A DNA stretch of 50,854 bases from Pelotomaculum_C sp050950345 (GTDB lineage: Bacteria > Bacillota > Desulfotomaculia > Desulfotomaculales > Pelotomaculaceae): positions 1-50,854 of the forward strand of contig JBMNHK010000009.1 in NCBI GenBank assembly GCA_050950345.1, written 5' to 3'. Below are positions 47,824 to 50,854 of the stretch, piece after piece (the first letter of the stretch is position 1; each line of letters opens with the position of its first letter). Below the pieces are notes generated by a model. The model saw only the letters and a list, made by a program, of their open reading frames with translations, had not been told where the DNA came from and did not search any database. A program made the translations under genes and the position numbers.

Positions 47824-49317
47824 ATGAAAAGCAGCGAGTACATTTATCCGGCATCGTTATTGTGTGACTTTTATAAGATTACGCACAGGGAACAGTATCC
47901 CAAAGGGACCGAAGCGGTTTATTCCACCTGGACGCCAAGGATCAGCCGTATGGCTGGAGTTGATAAAGTAGTTGCTTTTGGCTTTCAGGGGTTTGTTAAA
48001 GAATATCTGATCGATTATTTTAACAAATATTTCTTCTCCCGGCCAAAAGAAGAAGTAGTCGAGGAATACAGGAGATTCCTCAAATACACTCTGGGCAGAG
48101 AAAACCCCGAAACCCACTACATCGAAAATTTGCATGATTTAGGTTATGTTCCGGTTTTAATTAAAGCAGTTAAGGAAGGCACCCTGGTCCCAATCCGCGT
48201 GCCGCTGCTGACAATCGAAAATACCGTGCCCGAGTTTTACTGGGTAACCAACTTCCTGGAAACCTTGATGTCCTGTCAGATGTGGCTGCCCACTACCTCG
48301 GCGACAACTGCTCTGGAATATCGCAAAATCATGGATCAGTTCTGCGAGATGACCGGTGGGGTCAAGGATTTTGTCCAGTTCTGCGGTCATGATTTTTCCA
48401 TGCGGGGTATGGCTTCCCTGTCGGCGGCCCAGTTGAGCGGCGCGGGACACCTGCTGGCCTTCACCGGCACAGATACGCCTCCGGCTGTTTTATATCTGGA
48501 GAAATATTACAACGCTGACATAGAAAAAGAACTGGTAGGAACAGCAATTCCTGCTACCGAGCATAGTGTTATGGAAGTATTTGGCCGTAATGAATATGAA
48601 AGCTTTAAGTATCTAATGACCGAGGTCTATCCCACCGGTTTTCTTTCCATCGTATCTGACACCTGGGATCTGTGGAATGTGCTGGATAATGTGATCAAAC
48701 CGCTGAAAGATACCATTATGAGCCGGGATGGCCGGGTTGTGGTCAGACCGGATTCCGGTGATCCAATTAAGATTATCTGTGGTGATCCCAATGGCGAGAC
48801 CGAAAATGAGCGCAAGGGTGTGGTAGAAATCCTGTGGGATATCTTTGGCGGTTATATTACCGATAAAGGCTTCAAGCACCTGGATCCGCATATCGGCAGC
48901 ATTTACGGCGAGTCAATCACCGTTAACGGTTGCCGGGAAATGTTGCAGCGTTTAGCGGACAAAGGTTTTGCTTCGACGAACGTGGTTTTAGGCATCGGTT
49001 CATATACCTATCAATACACTACCAGGGATGTTTTTGGTCTTACTTTAAAAACTACCTATGCGGTAGTAGACGGTGAAGAACGCAAAGTCTACAAAGATCC
49101 TGTGACTGATAAAAGCTCCTTCAAAAAATCCCAAAAAGGCCTGGTGGTTGTGGTCAGAGACGAGAAAGGGAATATGACTTACATTGACGAGCTGGACAGG
49201 CAGCAGCAGAAGAGCTATGAGTCTGTGGATTTACTGGAGCCCATTTTCAAAGACGGCAAGTTGTTAAGGGATGAAAGCCTGGCTGAAATAAGAGAAAGAA
49301 TGTTCAGCAGTATATAG
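47824..49317 (+). CDS. Nicotinamide phosphoribosyltransferase-like protein (Nampt/Namat-like)
   Basis: The 497-residue product matches the NAMPT family over its length. Likely nicotinamide-site residues Asp15, Tyr17, Phe191, Arg194 and Asp217 correspond to human Asp16, Tyr18, Phe193, Arg196 and Asp219; His247 (T-E-H-S) aligns with the catalytic human His247, and Arg308 (R-P-D-S-G) with Arg311. The donor-phosphate loop differs: human G-S-G-G-G is replaced by G390-I-G-S-Y-T-Y396, and G-D by G362-E363. It follows the prs-like gene by 18 bases with AAAGGAG upstream. It uses nicotinamide with either PRPP (giving NMN) or, as in the phage enzyme Namat, ADPR-PP (giving NAD+). Confidence 0.88.
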   Translation: MKSSEYIYPASLLCDFYKITHREQYPKGTEAVYSTWTPRISRMAGVDKVVAFGFQGFVKEYLIDYFNKYFFSRPKEEVVEEYRRFLKYTLGRENPETHYIENLHDLGYVPVLIKAVKEGTLVPIRVPLLTIENTVPEFYWVTNFLETLMSCQMWLPTTSATTALEYRKIMDQFCEMTGGVKDFVQFCGHDFSMRGMASLSAAQLSGAGHLLAFTGTDTPPAVLYLEKYYNADIEKELVGTAIPATEHSVMEVFGRNEYESFKYLMTEVYPTGFLSIVSDTWDLWNVLDNVIKPLKDTIMSRDGRVVVRPDSGDPIKIICGDPNGETENERKGVVEILWDIFGGYITDKGFKHLDPHIGSIYGESITVNGCREMLQRLADKGFASTNVVLGIGSYTYQYTTRDVFGLTLKTTYAVVDGEERKVYKDPVTDKSSFKKSQKGLVVVVRDEKGNMTYIDELDRQQQKSYESVDLLEPIFKDGKLLRDESLAEIRERMFSSI

Positions 49318-49346
49318 TAAATTCATCATATGTCCCAGCAAAAGGA

Positions 49347-49385
49347 TGGCACTGCTATTATTACGGCAGTGCCAGTATTCTTTTC
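49347..49385 (+). terminator. Terminator after the nampt-like gene
   Basis: TGGCACTGC (49347-49355) pairs with GCAGTGCCA (49366-49374), nine perfect pairs, followed by GTATTCTTTT. Confidence 0.7.
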
Positions 49386-49409
49386 ACCCTGAATGCAGCG
49401 CTGCCGGCA

Positions 49410-49418
49410 TGGTATAAT
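49410..49418 (+). promoter_or_regulatory. Extended -10 promoter for pepF
   Basis: TGGTATAAT is a perfect extended -10 (TG-N-TATAAT) about 150 bases before the pepF start. The -35 region is poor, as is usual for extended -10 promoters. The leader between it and pepF shows no recognised element. Confidence 0.6.
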
Positions 49419-49569
49419 AAATTGGTAGATATTATCTTTATCTTGCATGTCTAAAGGGCAGAGGCCTTAGTGTTTTATTCCATTTTTTGAGTATCGCAGC
49501 AATAGTTCATATGCTGATCAGGATGTTTCAAGAGCAAGTAATGTATTAAAGCTTAATGGAGGTGTATCA

Positions 49570-50854
49570 GTGGAAATACAAGAGAAACTACCTTCCCGGG
49601 AGGAAATCCCCAGCAAATTCAAATGGCGGCTGGAAGATATTTATGCTTCTGATGCGTTGTGGGAGCAGGATTTTCAAAAACTACAGCACCAGATTGATGG
49701 GATCCAGGCTTATAAAGGGCGTCTGGGTGAATCGGCCCAGGTACTATTGGAGGCTTTGCAGTTTGAAGAAAATCTGTTGCAGCTCAACGAAAAGCTTTAC
49801 GCTTATGCCCGCATGCGGCGTGATGAGGATAATACCAACTCCACCTATCAGGCTTTGACCGACCGGGCGGAAAGTCTTAGCGCCAGAGCTCATGCGGCAG
49901 TGTCTTTTATCATGCCCGAAATCCTGGCCTTGCCGGAAGGCACCCTGAGCGTTTTTCGCCAAGCGGAACCGGGTCTTGAGCTCTATGGATTTGCCTTTGA
50001 TGAAATTATGAGGCGTAAAGAGCACACCCTTTCCGTAGACGAAGAAAAGCTTCTGGCCCAGGTGGCAGAGGTGGCGGAAGCCCCTGCCAATATATTTAAA
50101 ATGCTTAATAATGCGGACATCACCTTTGAAGCAATTGAGGGAGAACAGGGTACCAAAGTGGAAGTTACCCATGGACGCTATATCCGTCTCATGGAAAGCA
50201 GGGACAGGCGTGTGAGGCGTGCCGCTTTTAATTCAATGTATCGTTCTTACCGGAACCTGAAAAACACCCTGGCGGCTGCCATCAGTGCCAATGTAAAGAG
50301 GAATATATTTTATGCCCGGGTTCGCAAATACTCCTCGGCTTTGCAGGCAGCCCTGTTTGGAGATAACATCAACCCTGAAGTTTACGATAATCTCATTGCC
50401 ACCGTCCGTCAAAATAATGCAGCCATGCACCGGTACGTCAAACTGCGGCGCAACATGCTTGGTTTAGATGAGTTGCATATGTATGACCTGTACACGCCAT
50501 TAGTGAAAGATGTAGAATGGGTTATAACCTACGAGGAAGCCGTGGAGACAGTAAAAAAGGCTTTGGCGCCCCTGGGAGCTGATTACGGCACTGTCCTTGC
50601 CCGTGGTTTAAGCGGCGGTTGGGTGGATGTCTATGAAAATAAGGGTAAAACAAGCGGCGCCTATTCCTGGGGACCCTATGGCAGCCACCCTTATATCCTG
50701 CTGAATTATCAGAACAACTTAAACAACCTCTTTACCCTTGCCCATGAGCTGGGTCACGCCATGCATTCTTATTACGCTTATCAAGAACAGCCATACACTT
50801 ACGCTCATTATAAGATATTTACAGCCGAGGTTGCTTCCACGGTCAATGAGTGCC
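49570..50854 (+). CDS. pepF: Oligoendopeptidase F (3' truncated)
   Basis: PepF is an M3-family zinc oligopeptidase of the cytoplasm. The 428 visible codons run to the window edge without a stop; a complete PepF is about 600 residues. The N-terminal part is helical, and the zinc motif H-E-L-G-H appears near residue 394 in 'LAHELGHAMHS', followed by the expected downstream Glu region ('FTAEVASTVNE'). GTG 49570 follows GGAGGTG (49558-49564). Confidence 0.93.
   Translation, partial: MEIQEKLPSREEIPSKFKWRLEDIYASDALWEQDFQKLQHQIDGIQAYKGRLGESAQVLLEALQFEENLLQLNEKLYAYARMRRDEDNTNSTYQALTDRAESLSARAHAAVSFIMPEILALPEGTLSVFRQAEPGLELYGFAFDEIMRRKEHTLSVDEEKLLAQVAEVAEAPANIFKMLNNADITFEAIEGEQGTKVEVTHGRYIRLMESRDRRVRRAAFNSMYRSYRNLKNTLAAAISANVKRNIFYARVRKYSSALQAALFGDNINPEVYDNLIATVRQNNAAMHRYVKLRRNMLGLDELHMYDLYTPLVKDVEWVITYEEAVETVKKALAPLGADYGTVLARGLSGGWVDVYENKGKTSGAYSWGPYGSHPYILLNYQNNLNNLFTLAHELGHAMHSYYAYQEQPYTYAHYKIFTAEVASTVNEC

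Overview
The window is a chromosomal stretch of a spore-forming Firmicute, most likely a Clostridia of the Peptococcaceae/Desulfotomaculum-Pelotomaculum type. This rests on gene content and order (clpX-lonB-lon-engB; maf-mreBCD-mrdA-minCDE-rodA-spoIVFA-spoIVFB-rng-rplU-rpmA-spo0B-obgE-proB-nadD-rsfS-leuS), on T-box leaders, on an anaerobe-type 2-oxoacid:ferredoxin oxidoreductase, and on frequent GTG/TTG starts behind G-rich ribosome binding sites. The base composition looks moderate (about 45-50% G+C by eye). No rRNA, tRNA, IS element, prophage or CRISPR array was seen.

Layout: 1-6.3 kb is a proteostasis block (5'-truncated clpX, lonB, lon, engB). 6.3-8.0 kb holds an orphan ABC-type lipoprotein (minus strand) and a small TIGR04086-type membrane protein. 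8.0-12.6 kb has valS behind a shortened T-box, folC and a DUF4321 protein. 12.6-20.7 kb is the cell shape and division cluster (maf, mreB, mreC, mreD, mrdA, minC, minD, minE, rodA). 20.8-28.4 kb mixes sporulation genes (spoIVFA, spoIVFB, spo0B) with RNA and ribosome genes (radical SAM/DUF2344 pair, rng, rplU, rpmA). 28.4-35.3 kb has obgE, proB, nadD, a lone RRM protein, rsfS and leuS behind a complete T-box. 35.6-38.3 kb is a minus-strand korDABC operon. 38.6-46.4 kb carries a YetF-like protein, comEA, comEC, a DUF2935 protein, a class A PBP and a half-size DMT-like membrane protein. 46.4-49.3 kb is an AT-rich, repeat-laden region followed by a divergent prs-like/nampt-like pair. The window ends inside pepF.

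The genes fit together as the conserved core of a rod-shaped endospore former: wall synthesis along the side wall (MreBCD, PBP2, RodA), septum placement (MinCDE), mother-cell sigma-K processing (SpoIVFA/FB), phosphorelay entry to sporulation (Spo0B), and ribosome assembly and translation (EngB, ObgE, RsfS, L21, L27, ValRS, LeuRS).

The most notable points are: (1) a two-gene NAD module at 46.9-49.3 kb whose Prs and Nampt homologues are both divergent at donor-binding loops, resembling the phage NAD+ reconstitution pairs, preceded by 88-bp tandem repeats and a perfect 48-bp palindrome; (2) leuS, and probably mreC, appear to start at AUU codons with identical spacing to a GGGGGG ribosome binding site; (3) a valS T-box that has lost its specifier (stem I) half; (4) a MinC made only of its C-terminal domain; (5) L27 without the cleavable N-terminal extension, together with absence of its protease gene prp.
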